Source: Sphingopyxis sp. OPL5 | GTDB taxonomy: Bacteria; Pseudomonadota; Alphaproteobacteria; Sphingomonadales; Sphingomonadaceae | DNA: 64,000 nucleotides | NCBI RefSeq assembly: GCF_003797775.2 | Contig: NZ_CP060725.1 | Span: 1,550,001-1,614,000 of the forward strand | Direction of reading: 5' to 3' | Part shown: piece by piece, positions 1-8,171 of the stretch | Position numbering within the stretch: the stretch's first letter is position 1 | Layout of the letters: each line of letters begins with the position of its first letter | The notes under the pieces: model-generated | The model's input: only the letters and a program-made list of their open reading frames with translations | Database searches by the model: none | What the model was told of the DNA's origin: nothing | Position numbers and translations under genes: made by a program

Positions 1-1424
1 ATTTCCAGGGTGCACCGGGTTACGAGGGCTATCTCAACGACAGCGTCGCGGCGCTTCCCGAACTGCTCCGCGACGCGGGCTATCGCACGATCCTGTCGGG
101 CAAATGGCACCTCGGCCACACCCTCGACCGCGCCCCGCACGCACGCGGGTTCGAACGCAGCTTCGCGCTACTACCCGGCGGTGCCGACCATTTTGGCGGC
201 GGCCCGATCGACCGCATCGCGGTGCGCGGCCCGATCTATGCCGAGGACGGCGAATGGGTCACCGACCTGCCGACGCCCTTTTACTCGACCGACTATTTCA
301 CGACGCGGCTGATCGAATTTTTCGAGGAGGCGGATACTGCAAAAGACGACCGTCCCTTCTTCGCCTATCTTCCCTTCTCGGCCCCGCACTGGCCGCTGCA
401 AGCGCTCGACGCCGACATCCAGAAATATCGCGGCGTCTATGACGACGGGCCCGACGTCTTGCGCGAACGCCGGCTCGATCGGCTGAAGAAACTCGGCCTT
501 GTCGCGCCCGACACGACGATCGCGCCGGTCGTTGCCGAGGGCGAGGCCGAATGGGCCGACCAGACCGCCGAGCAGCGCGCGCATTCGGCGCGCACGATGG
601 AAATCTATGCCGCGATGGTCGACCGCATCGACCAGAATGTCGGACGGGTGATCGGCCATCTCAAGCGCACCGGCCAATATGACAACACGCTGGTCATCTT
701 CCTCTCCGACAATGGCGCCGAGGGCGCGATCGTCGAAGCGATGCCGATCATGGGGCCGGTGTTCGCCAGGCTGATCGCCGAGCATTGCGACAACAGCCTC
801 GACAATCTCGGCCGCCCCGGCTCCTATGCCTGGTACGGCCCGCGCTGGGCGCAGGCGGCGACCGCGCCGTCGCGGCTGGTCAAGACCTATACGACCGAGG
901 GCGGCATCCGCGTCCCGACGATCATCCGCGCGCCGGGCGGCCAGCGCGCCGGCGAGATTTCGGAGGTGTTCGGGACGGTCAAGGACGTCACGCCAACCTT
1001 GCTCGAACTCGCCGGCATCCGCCATCCGGGTACGAGCTACAAAGGCCGCGCGATCGCCGAGCCGTCGGGGCGCAGCTTCGCCGCCTGGCTCGATGGCGCC
1101 GAGGCGATCCACCCCGCGGGCACGACGACCGGCTGGGAATTGTTTGGCCGCCGCGCGCTGCGCAAGGACGACTGGAAGGCGGTCTATGTCCCCGGCGCCG
1201 ACGGCATTTCGCAATGGCAACTCTACGACCTGTCGAAGGACCGCGGCGAGGTCCACGACCTCGCCGAAACCCATCCCGACAAGCTCGCCGAACTGCTCGC
1301 CCACTGGCGCGACTATGTCCGCGACAATGGTGTCATCGCGGAAGCGATCAGCTTCTTCGATTCCGATCCCGCGGCGTTCGAGGCGGGTTGGATTTCGGAT
1401 CCGCGCGAACGGGAGACCGCATGA
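1..1424 (+). CDS. Sulfatase family hydrolase, 5' truncated by window edge
   Basis: C-terminal part (about 473 residues visible) of a type I sulfatase/alkaline-phosphatase-fold enzyme that hydrolyses sulfate (or phosphate) esters. The reading frame is open from the first base, so the start and the CxPSR formylglycine motif lie outside the window. Visible are the family signature GKWHLG (visible residues 33-38), the metal-site segment LSDNGAEG, and the C-terminal block with TPTLLELAG followed by a WQLYDLSKD strand, as in arylsulfatase A-like enzymes. It ends 16 bp from the end of the convergent serine acetyltransferase gene. A second, different sulfatase lies at the other window end, suggesting sulfated substrates for the island. 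Whether the true substrate is an aryl or alkyl sulfate cannot be told. Confidence 0.88.
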   Translation, partial: FQGAPGYEGYLNDSVAALPELLRDAGYRTILSGKWHLGHTLDRAPHARGFERSFALLPGGADHFGGGPIDRIAVRGPIYAEDGEWVTDLPTPFYSTDYFTTRLIEFFEEADTAKDDRPFFAYLPFSAPHWPLQALDADIQKYRGVYDDGPDVLRERRLDRLKKLGLVAPDTTIAPVVAEGEAEWADQTAEQRAHSARTMEIYAAMVDRIDQNVGRVIGHLKRTGQYDNTLVIFLSDNGAEGAIVEAMPIMGPVFARLIAEHCDNSLDNLGRPGSYAWYGPRWAQAATAPSRLVKTYTTEGGIRVPTIIRAPGGQRAGEISEVFGTVKDVTPTLLELAGIRHPGTSYKGRAIAEPSGRSFAAWLDGAEAIHPAGTTTGWELFGRRALRKDDWKAVYVPGADGISQWQLYDLSKDRGEVHDLAETHPDKLAELLAHWRDYVRDNGVIAEAISFFDSDPAAFEAGWISDPRERETA

Positions 1425-1439
1425 CCCCGCGTGGGCCTT

Positions 1440-2438
1440 CTACGCGCCGCTTATGCTGTTCTGCTCGCGCGCCTGAATGACACGGCTCTTCGGCGGGACG
1501 TCATGCGTCAGCCACACATTGCCGCCGATTTCGGATCCCGCGCCGATCGTGACGCGGCCGAGGATCGTCGCGCCGGCATAGATCACGACATCGTCCTCGA
1601 CGATCGGGTGGCGCGGAATGTTGCGCACCATCACCCCCGCCTCGTCGGCGGCGAAGCTGCGCGCGCCGAGCGTCACGCCCTGATACAGTCGGACGTTGCG
1701 CCCGAGGATCGCGGTTTCCCCGATCACCACCCCCGTGCCATGATCGATGAAGAAGCTGTCGCCGATCTGCGCGCCGGGGTGGATGTCGATCCCCGTCTTG
1801 TCGTGCGCCACCTCAGCGATGATCCGGGCGACCAGCCTTGCGCCATCGACATGCAATTGATGCGCGAGCCGGTGATGAATGATCGCCAGCATCGAGGGAT
1901 AGCAGATCAGCACCTCGTCGACGCTGCGCGCGGCGGGATCGCCGCGCCACGCCGCCTCGACGTCGGTATCGAGCAGGCGGCGGAGCGCCGGTAGCCGCTC
2001 GGTGAAGGTCCGCACGATCGCGGCCGCGCGCGCATCGACGGCATGGGTCGTTTCGTCGGCCATGGCGTAGATGAGTTCGAGCCGCACCTGTCCGTAAAGC
2101 CGCGCGAGCGTCGTCTGCAGCGTCTGTTCGACGAACACATGCTCGTTGTGCGGCCGCACGAAATCGGGACCGAGCCGCAGCGGATAGAGCGCGCCACACA
2201 GCGCCCCGACGATCTTCAGCAAATCGCCGCGCGACGGGAAGCCCTCACTGCCATATTCCGCATTGTGGCCATAGGCGTCGCGCCATTCGCGGCGAATCTC
2301 GGCAAGTTCGGATGCGATCGCCGCGACACCATCGGTCAGTTCGGGCCGATCGGCGTCGGCTGTCCCGATCACAGGCCGAGCCGCTGCCAGAATTCCTGCG
2401 CGCTCACGCGCCGCCTGTCCGCCGGATGCGGCAGCCAT
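1440..2438 (-). CDS. epsC: Serine O-acetyltransferase (EpsC/CysE-type)
   Basis: 332-residue protein of the hexapeptide-repeat (left-handed beta helix) acyltransferases; serine acetyltransferase makes O-acetylserine from serine and acetyl-CoA for cysteine synthesis. The N-terminal 200 residues form the helical SAT domain; the helix repeats run from about residue 216 to 310 and include the diagnostic DHGTGVVIGET and YQGVTLGA segments with the catalytic Asp-His pair. The length and long N-terminus match the EpsC subgroup better than short CysE. No other cysteine gene is near; it may serve sulfate released by the neighbouring sulfatase, or simply be a flanking housekeeping gene. The ATG at 2438 is the outermost start in frame. 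Confidence 0.88.
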   Translation of the reverse strand: MAAASGGQAARERAGILAAARPVIGTADADRPELTDGVAAIASELAEIRREWRDAYGHNAEYGSEGFPSRGDLLKIVGALCGALYPLRLGPDFVRPHNEHVFVEQTLQTTLARLYGQVRLELIYAMADETTHAVDARAAAIVRTFTERLPALRRLLDTDVEAAWRGDPAARSVDEVLICYPSMLAIIHHRLAHQLHVDGARLVARIIAEVAHDKTGIDIHPGAQIGDSFFIDHGTGVVIGETAILGRNVRLYQGVTLGARSFAADEAGVMVRNIPRHPIVEDDVVIYAGATILGRVTIGAGSEIGGNVWLTHDVPPKSRVIQAREQNSISGA

Positions 2439-2701
2439 GACGGATGCGGGAGGGGCTGCGACAGGGTCGATTGACGGCGACGGGGACCTTCTTGGCGCCG
2501 GACTCTCATATTCGTATCTCCTTTACAGAAGCACGAATCCGACGTGTCGCCAGGTCTTCGTGCGCTTTAGCCGTTGGTGACGCGGAGCAAGCTGACAGCT
2601 ATCAAAAGCCGCGAGATCCGAAGATCTGCAATTTATCTACTTATTTGATTGAGATATGTCGCGCGAAGCTTTCTTGGCCGCGCGAAAGCAAAAGTTTCGC
2701 C
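2439..2701. other. Intergenic region upstream of serine acetyltransferase
   Basis: 263 bp without a convincing gene. It should hold the promoter of the leftward acetyltransferase gene. The stretch about 2628-2657 is distinctly AT-rich compared with the surroundings. I see no strong -35/-10 pair and no clear terminator; a 6-bp inverted repeat (GCGAAA/TTTCGC) lies near 2680-2700 but without a T run. Confidence 0.4.
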
Positions 2702-3895
2702 TCAGCGAAGCCCCGCGCCATCGGCCCCTTCGGCCGCCAGCCCGTCACGAAAGCGCGCGAGCCGCTCCACCGCCTCGTCGAGGATGGCGGCGTCCTTTGC
2801 GAAGCACAGCCGCACGATATGGCGCGGCCCTTCGCCCTCGAACAAGGCGGAGACCGGAATCGACGCCACGCCCGCCTCGCGGACCGCCCGCTCGCTGAAG
2901 CTCCGGTCGTCGGTCGCGATCCCCGACGCCGCGAGGTCGATGCAAAGGAACCAGGTCGCCGCGCTCGGCAGCACCGCAAAGCCGGCATCGGTCAAACCCC
3001 TGGCAAGCCGTTCGCGCGACGCTGCCCAAGCCGCGCGTTGCGGTGCGAACCAGCTGTCGGGCCGATCCAGCCCCTCGGCGACCGCCCACTGCAAGGCCGG
3101 CGGCGTGGTGAAGGTCAGAAACTGGTGTGCGCGGCCGATGGTCCGGGCGAGGTCGGGTGACGCGCAGAGCCAGCCCGTCTTCCATCCCGTCAGTCCGAAT
3201 ATTTTTCCTGCCGAGCCGATCTTCACCGTCCGGTCTTCCATGCCGGGCATCGACCAGAGCGAGCGATGCGACACACCGTCGAACCGGACATCTTCCCAGA
3301 CCTCGTCACAGATCGCGACGAGGTCGTTGCGCCGACACGCCGCGGCGATGAGGGCGAGTTCGGGCCCGGAAGCGACCTTGCCTGCCGGATTGAGGGGATC
3401 GTTCAACAGGATCAGGCGGGTGCGAGGCGTCACCGCGCGATCAAGGGCAACGGCATCATAGCCCCAATCGGGTGGGCTGAGGTGGACGGACACCGGCATC
3501 CCGCCCGCGCGCCGGATCATTGGCGCATAGCTGTCATAGGCGGGCTGGAACAGGATCACCTCGTCGCCGGGCCTGACGAGAGCCAGGATCGAAGCCGCGA
3601 GCGCCTCGGTCGCGCCCGACGTTACGACCACCTGGTCGCGGGCGATACGCAGCCCCTGCCGGCGCCCATAGAAACGACCGATCGCGTCGCGCAGCTCCGG
3701 CAGACCGAAAGCAGGCGGATATTGGTTCGATTTCTCGCGCATGGCCCGCGCCGCAGCCTCGATCATGTCCGGCGACTGGGCCTCGTCCGGAAAGCCTTGC
3801 CCGAGGTTTATCGCGTCATGCGCAATGGCGAGGCCCGACATATATTCGAATATCGTCGGTTCCATCGCTTCGTAAATGGGATTCAGGCGGGTCAC
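2702..3895 (-). CDS. PLP-dependent class I/II aminotransferase
   Basis: 397-residue fold-type I aminotransferase that transfers an amino group from an amino acid to a 2-oxo acid. The PLP lysine sits in SAGKIFGLTGWKTGW; the NDPLNPAGK and CDEVWED segments supply the cofactor-binding Asn and Asp, and the family C-terminal Arg is in HIVRLCFAK. The sequence style resembles the kynurenine/methionine aminotransferase branch. I choose the GTG at 3895 because GGAG lies 6 nt upstream; an in-frame upstream extension to 4009 would overlap the preceding gene. It lies 67 bp behind the nitronate-monooxygenase-like gene and is probably cotranscribed with it. Role in the island is unknown. Confidence 0.85.
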   Translation of the reverse strand: MTRLNPIYEAMEPTIFEYMSGLAIAHDAINLGQGFPDEAQSPDMIEAAARAMREKSNQYPPAFGLPELRDAIGRFYGRRQGLRIARDQVVVTSGATEALAASILALVRPGDEVILFQPAYDSYAPMIRRAGGMPVSVHLSPPDWGYDAVALDRAVTPRTRLILLNDPLNPAGKVASGPELALIAAACRRNDLVAICDEVWEDVRFDGVSHRSLWSMPGMEDRTVKIGSAGKIFGLTGWKTGWLCASPDLARTIGRAHQFLTFTTPPALQWAVAEGLDRPDSWFAPQRAAWAASRERLARGLTDAGFAVLPSAATWFLCIDLAASGIATDDRSFSERAVREAGVASIPVSALFEGEGPRHIVRLCFAKDAAILDEAVERLARFRDGLAAEGADGAGLR

Positions 3896-3962
3896 GACAC
3901 ACTCCGGCAGCGCATTGGGCACGGATTGTCGCGCATCGGAGCCATCGCTGTAAAGGCGGATG

Positions 3963-4970
3963 CTAGTCCTCGGCGGCGTCCAGCGCCTGATCGACGAGCC
4001 GCGCGACATCGGCGAAACTGGGTTGCGCGCAGGCCGCCAGATATTCGGCGCGCAACCGGCGCACGAGATCGCCGATCGCCGGAACGTCGCCGATCAGGTC
4101 GATGCCCTGACCCGCCGACCACAGATTTTTCCAGGGTTTCACGCCTTCGGGCAAATGATCGTGACTCATGCCGGGACCGGTGGGTGCGGGCAGATTTTTG
4201 GGATCGAGCCCCAGCCTTTCCATCGAAGGCCGCAGCCAGTTCGCCGCCACGCCGGCGATCTTGGGCGTGAACATCAAATCCTCCGAATGGCATTCGACCA
4301 GCATGCGGGCATATTCGGGATCGACGCCGGCCTCCTTCGTCGCGATGAATCGGGTCCCCATATAGGCGAGGTCGGCGCCGAGTATCTCGGCCGCGCGGAT
4401 GGCCGCTCCCGTCGAGATCGACCCCGCCATCAACAGGGTGCCATCGAATATCTGCCGAATGCGGGGGATCAGCACGAGGTGACCGACGCCGCCCGAATGG
4501 CCGCCGCCGCCCGCGCCGACGCAGGTCAGCCCGTCGACCCCCGCCGCGATCGCCTTTTCCGCGTAGCGGAACGACACCACGTCGTGGAAGATTTTCAGTC
4601 CTTCGTCATGAACCCGGCGCGTCAGTTCGGCGGGGTTGCCGAGGGCGCTGATGATGATGTCGACGCCATAGCGTTTGGCGACTTCGAGATGCCGCTCCGC
4701 CTCTGCGGGGTCCATCCGCGAGGCGAGGTTCACCGCCAGCGGACCGACCCGCGCACCGGGATGGGTCTCAGCATGACGATCGAGGTCTTCGCGAATCTCC
4801 TTCAGCCAGGATTCGAACATTTCGAAGCTGCGGGCGTTCTGGCGCGGGAGGGCGCCCATGATCCCCGCCTTGCACGCTTCGCGGACCATCGTGGGGTTGC
4901 TGACCAGAAACATCGGGGCGCAGACCGCCGGAAGGACCATCCGGTCGCGCAGTGCAGGTTCAAGCGCCAT
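3963..4970 (-). CDS. Nitronate monooxygenase / 2-nitropropane dioxygenase-like flavoprotein
   Basis: 335-residue FMN-dependent TIM-barrel protein of the NPD family. Seen: the N-terminal LPAVCAPMFLVSNP loop, the CVGAGGGGHSGG segment with the family catalytic His, and the phosphate-binding MAGSISTGAAIRAA turn followed by LGADLAYMGTRF. Members oxidise nitronates or act as NAD(P)H:quinone/enoyl reductases, and many annotated in catabolic islands have unknown substrates. ATG 4970 is chosen over the upstream in-frame start at 4985 because GGGAGG lies 7 nt before it. A promoter candidate lies at 5029-5058. It heads a two-gene operon with the aminotransferase. Confidence 0.85.
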   Translation of the reverse strand: MALEPALRDRMVLPAVCAPMFLVSNPTMVREACKAGIMGALPRQNARSFEMFESWLKEIREDLDRHAETHPGARVGPLAVNLASRMDPAEAERHLEVAKRYGVDIIISALGNPAELTRRVHDEGLKIFHDVVSFRYAEKAIAAGVDGLTCVGAGGGGHSGGVGHLVLIPRIRQIFDGTLLMAGSISTGAAIRAAEILGADLAYMGTRFIATKEAGVDPEYARMLVECHSEDLMFTPKIAGVAANWLRPSMERLGLDPKNLPAPTGPGMSHDHLPEGVKPWKNLWSAGQGIDLIGDVPAIGDLVRRLRAEYLAACAQPSFADVARLVDQALDAAED

Positions 4971-5028
4971 AAGAAATCCTCCCACCCCGTCGCCTCTGCG
5001 ACATTTACAGTTTAATTATATATATGTT

Positions 5029-5058
5029 TTTAGAACCGCAAGCGCGAGCGCTTGTCAA
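5029..5058 (-). promoter_or_regulatory. Candidate sigma-70 promoter for the NPD/aminotransferase pair
   Basis: On the minus strand a consensus TTGACA (5053-5058) is followed after 18 nt by TCTAAA (5029-5034), inside a strongly AT-rich stretch (5008-5034) that stands out from the GC-rich surroundings. The -35 box overlaps the stop codon region of the upstream regulator gene. Positions are read directly; promoter activity is inferred. Confidence 0.4.
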
Positions 5059-6038
5059 GCGCCCTCTAGCCGCGCCGCGCGATGCGCGCGGCGATAGGCG
5101 GCAGGCGACATGCCGACCGCCGCGAAGAAAACGCGGCGAAAGGACGGGATGTCTGTGTAGCCGACCAGCTGCGCGATTTCGGTCACCGAACGGCGGGTTT
5201 CGGTGAGCATGATCATCGCCGAATCGACCCGGGTGCGTTGAACGAATTCGCGCGGCGTCGCCGACCCGACGGCCCGAAAGCGGCGGATCAGCGACTGGTG
5301 GCTGACGCCGAGGTCGCGCGCCAGGTCGCCGATCCGGAACCGGCGGGTGAAGCGGTCACGGATCCACAATTGCGCGCGGGCGACGAAGGGGTCGGCGGCG
5401 GACGCGAGTGCCGCAGCCAGCGGACCCGGCGGTTCGCGCGCCGCGATGCCGCGCCCCACTGCAATCGAATAGGATTCGGCGAACAGGCGCGCCACCAGCG
5501 CGGCGCTGTCGGCGTCGCGGCTGCAGGTCCAGATGTTGCCTGCGTGGGTGATAACATTGTCGGGATCGACCGCCACACGCGGAAACAGCCGCCGCATCGC
5601 CGGCACCAGCCGGGCGCCCACGGCGCCGGCGCGGCCGTCGAGAAGCCCCGCCGCGGCGAGATGGAACACGCTCGCCCCGCAGGCGCCGATATCGACGCCT
5701 TTGGCATTCTGCTCGCGGAGCCACGCATGCAGGGGTGCGAAGCCCGACAGCAGCCCCGCCATCGCATCGGGGTCGACCAGCTGGAACGAGGGCAGGAAGA
5801 TGAAGCGCGGGTCGTCGGTTTCCGCGAGGGTCGCGTCGGCGGCGAAACGCCGCCCGCCGACCAGCGCGATCGGACCGGGTTCGGCCGCGAGAAGCCGCAG
5901 CTCGGTCTGCATCCGGGCATAATCGCCGAGCGCCGGATTGGTCGCAAAAACCTCCCCGAGCCGCGCATGCGCGTCGATGATCGCGCCGAGGGTGGCGATA
6001 TAGCTGGGGGAGGTGACGACCGCGGCGATGTAAGACAT
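5055..6038 (-). CDS. GlxA-family transcriptional regulator (DJ-1/PfpI-like + AraC HTH)
   Basis: 327-residue regulator. Residues about 1-190 form a DJ-1/PfpI (glutamine-amidotransferase-like) sensor domain with the nucleophile-elbow-like segment DIGACGASVFHLA; residues about 215-320 form the AraC double helix-turn-helix, with IGDLARDLGVSHQSLIRRF as the first and SVTEIAQLVGYTDIPSFRRVF as the second helix pair. GlxA-type proteins usually activate a nearby catabolic operon. It is transcribed away from the PhyH-like gene across a 138-bp gap holding a 22-bp-spaced direct repeat, so that gene is the likeliest target. Confidence 0.9.
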   Translation of the reverse strand: MSYIAAVVTSPSYIATLGAIIDAHARLGEVFATNPALGDYARMQTELRLLAAEPGPIALVGGRRFAADATLAETDDPRFIFLPSFQLVDPDAMAGLLSGFAPLHAWLREQNAKGVDIGACGASVFHLAAAGLLDGRAGAVGARLVPAMRRLFPRVAVDPDNVITHAGNIWTCSRDADSAALVARLFAESYSIAVGRGIAAREPPGPLAAALASAADPFVARAQLWIRDRFTRRFRIGDLARDLGVSHQSLIRRFRAVGSATPREFVQRTRVDSAMIMLTETRRSVTEIAQLVGYTDIPSFRRVFFAAVGMSPAAYRRAHRAARLEGA

Positions 6039-6051
6039 GCTCGGCTTTCGG

Positions 6052-6083
6052 AAAAATGCCCTCCTATACTGGCAAAAATGCCC
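6052..6083. promoter_or_regulatory. Direct repeat, candidate AraC/GlxA operator
   Basis: AAAAATGCCC occurs at 6052-6061 and again at 6074-6083, exactly 22 bp apart start to start (two helical turns), as expected for an AraC-family protein binding two direct half-sites. A TATACT hexamer lies between them (6065-6070). It sits in the divergent gap between the GlxA-type regulator and the PhyH-like gene. A second short repeat, CCGGTCG twice at 10-bp spacing, is at 6133-6149. Confidence 0.4.
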
Positions 6084-6176
6084 CTTGTTGTCGAGACGGG
6101 CTTTCGCTCAAATCATCGGCGATGCTGGAGAGCCGGTCGATACCGGTCGCGGCGGAGAGGATCAGAAAGGAAGCTC

Positions 6177-7160
6177 ATGGCCGTGCAATCCATCTCGATG
6201 CCCGATGCGAAGGATCTCGATGTCCTGAGCGTCAAGCCGGTGCAGGAACTGCAATCCTGCAACCATCTGCTCGACGATCATGCCGCGCTGATCCGCTTCC
6301 ATGACGAGGAGGGTTATATCCTGCTGCGCGGCGTCCTCGACGCCGCTTCGGTCGAAGAGGCACGCCAGGCGATGTTCGCGGTGATGGAGAAGCACGGCCT
6401 GATCGAAGCCGGCGCGACCGAACCGGTATGGACCGGGACGCCATCGCCGGGCGGGATGGAAGAGAGCCCCGAATTTTCGGGCATCGCGCGCAAGCTGATC
6501 GAGCATCCGACCAATATGCGGCTGATGGAACAGATCCTAGGCGAACCCGCGTGCATCATCCCGATCGTGCAATATCGCGCCTATCCGCCGGGCGGATCGG
6601 TCACCGGCGTCCATCAGGACGGATTTTTCAGCCCCGGAATCAAGAATTACAAGCCGGTGTGGACCCCGCTGACCAATTGCGAACGCGAGGTCGGCGGGCT
6701 GATGCTGGCGGTGCGCCAGTGCAACCGGGGATTTTTCCACAATATCGCCAAGACGCCGAGTTCGATCCCCGAAGGTGTGATCCCCGACGACAGCTGGGCG
6801 ACGACCGATTATTTCCCCGGCGACGTGCTGATCCTCAATCCCTGCACCCCGCACGCCAGCATGCCCAATGTTTCGAACCGCTGCCGCGTGACGATCGACA
6901 CGCGGGTCCAGTCGGCGGCCGACCCGCGCGTACTGATGGCCGATATCGTCGAAGCGACCCCCGATTCAATCCGCGTGCGCACCTTGGACGGCAAGGAACG
7001 CGGCTTCGCGGTCGACGACCAGACCTTCATCCGCATCGAAAACCCCGGGGTGCGCCAGAAGCGGTCCGACTATGTGCCGAGCGCGGCGCCCGGCAAGCGG
7101 ATCGTCGTGGTGTTCGACGGCGACCATGCCGAAACGCTGCGCCGCGCGTCCGAAAACTGA
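6177..7160 (+). CDS. Phytanoyl-CoA dioxygenase (PhyH) family protein
   Basis: 327-residue Fe(II)/2-oxoglutarate-type dioxygenase. The double-stranded beta-helix metal triad is visible as H146-x-D148 (GVHQDGFF) and H226 (NPCTPHAS), with R235/R237 downstream as the likely 2-oxoglutarate ligand. PhyH enzymes hydroxylate branched acyl-CoAs or free terpenoids; the substrate here is unknown. The true start is the ATG at 6177 preceded by AAGGAA; the frame is open far upstream but the divergent regulator occupies that DNA. It is alone in its transcription unit, converging with the DUF7064-like gene 17 bp on. Probably controlled by the adjacent GlxA-type regulator. Confidence 0.87.
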   Translation: MAVQSISMPDAKDLDVLSVKPVQELQSCNHLLDDHAALIRFHDEEGYILLRGVLDAASVEEARQAMFAVMEKHGLIEAGATEPVWTGTPSPGGMEESPEFSGIARKLIEHPTNMRLMEQILGEPACIIPIVQYRAYPPGGSVTGVHQDGFFSPGIKNYKPVWTPLTNCEREVGGLMLAVRQCNRGFFHNIAKTPSSIPEGVIPDDSWATTDYFPGDVLILNPCTPHASMPNVSNRCRVTIDTRVQSAADPRVLMADIVEATPDSIRVRTLDGKERGFAVDDQTFIRIENPGVRQKRSDYVPSAAPGKRIVVVFDGDHAETLRRASEN

Positions 7161-7177
7161 CGCGGTCGGTGCGCTGG

Positions 7178-8125
7178 CTAGGGCGATCGTCGGCTGAGGC
7201 CGTCGGCCGCATTGGACCCCAGGGTGCACAAGGGCGCGGCATGGCCGCCAGCGGCGTTGGTGCTGACCTCAAGGTTCGACATGCCGCGCCGTCCATCCAG
7301 CGTCGCGGTGCCGATCGTCTCGACCGCGGTATAGCCGCGCACCTGCATCAAGATGGCGTCGGCGCGGTCGCACGCGACGCGCAACACCTCGCCGGTCGCC
7401 AGATGCAGCACCGCGTCGCCATGCCGCGGCGTCAGCGCGTCCGATTCGAGCCCGACCACCAGGTCGCTGTCGACGATCGGGATCGTCGTCCCGTCGCGCC
7501 AGACATAGCCGACCTTCATCACCCGTCCCGCGTGAACGAGATGGATGATGTGGGTCGTGAGGTTGGGACCGAAGACGCAGGGCCACCAGCGGGTGCCGCG
7601 GCTCTGCGACCAGTCGCGCCGCCCCCACGAGCGGTCGCGATAGCCGAGCGCGTCGATCGCGATCTCGCGGTCGCCGATGCGGACCGTCCCGGTCATCCGC
7701 CCCGACACCTCGAAATGATGCGCCGCACCGGTCAGTTGGCGCCCCGGCATGGCGACCGCATGATAGTCGAAACGCGGGTGGAAGTCGGTGAAACGCAGCG
7801 CCGCTTCGCAGTCGGCGAAATCGGCGACGATCGCCGCGTCGCCGTCGAACGATACGCGAAGATGCGGACCCCAGCCCATATGCGCCTCGCCCCGGTCGGC
7901 AGGATCGAGCGCCGTGCCGGTGACATTCGATCGAAAGCGCAGTCCGTCATGGGTGAAGAGGCCGAAACAGCTGTTGACCGCGCCCGCGACGGGTTCCTGG
8001 CCCAGGCGCCAGAAGCCGCCGACGCCGGCATCGAGGTCGTGCCAGACGAACAGGCTGCTTTCCTGCCACAGCGGATCGTCATCGGGCCGGTGGGGGCGGT
8101 CGTCGGCTTCGGAAAAGATATGCAT
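7178..8125 (-). CDS. DUF7064-like (AttH/lipocalin-type) protein, partner of a kinase gene
   Basis: 315-residue protein without a known catalytic motif. It reads as an all-beta protein rich in Trp, Phe and Asp, and contains GYRDRSWGRRDWS, the G[YF]RDRS[FW]G signature also present in the longer protein encoded at 46727-47851. Such sequences belong to the DUF7064/7065 (AttH-like) group usually annotated as hypothetical. I chose ATG 8125, preceded by AAGGA; upstream in-frame codons would run into the divergent kinase gene. It lies divergently 46 bp from an APH-fold kinase, and the second family member also adjoins such a gene, which suggests a joint role. Function unknown. Confidence 0.8.
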   Translation of the reverse strand: MHIFSEADDRPHRPDDDPLWQESSLFVWHDLDAGVGGFWRLGQEPVAGAVNSCFGLFTHDGLRFRSNVTGTALDPADRGEAHMGWGPHLRVSFDGDAAIVADFADCEAALRFTDFHPRFDYHAVAMPGRQLTGAAHHFEVSGRMTGTVRIGDREIAIDALGYRDRSWGRRDWSQSRGTRWWPCVFGPNLTTHIIHLVHAGRVMKVGYVWRDGTTIPIVDSDLVVGLESDALTPRHGDAVLHLATGEVLRVACDRADAILMQVRGYTAVETIGTATLDGRRGMSNLEVSTNAAGGHAAPLCTLGSNAADGLSRRSP

Positions 8126-8171
8126 GGCGCTATCCTTGTTGGCGTCGTGACGAGCGCGAAAGGGCCACGCG

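Noticed and set aside
171..1304. Long minus-strand frame antisense to the sulfatase
   Set aside because: Arg/Asp/Gly-rich shadow frame typical of high-GC coding DNA; the plus frame carries sulfatase signatures.
2702..4009. Aminotransferase starting at 4009
   Set aside because: That start lies inside the upstream flavoprotein gene and the first 37 residues are not aminotransferase-like; GTG 3895 has a ribosome-binding site.
6133..6149. CCGGTCG direct repeat as the main regulator site
   Set aside because: CCGGTCG-type heptamers are frequent in this GC-rich DNA; the AT-rich 22-bp-spaced repeat nearby is a better candidate.
5082..6176. Apparent 365-residue N-terminal extension of the PhyH-like protein
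   Set aside because: It is antisense to the GlxA-type regulator and basic/low-complexity; the ribosome-binding site and the homologous start are at 6177.
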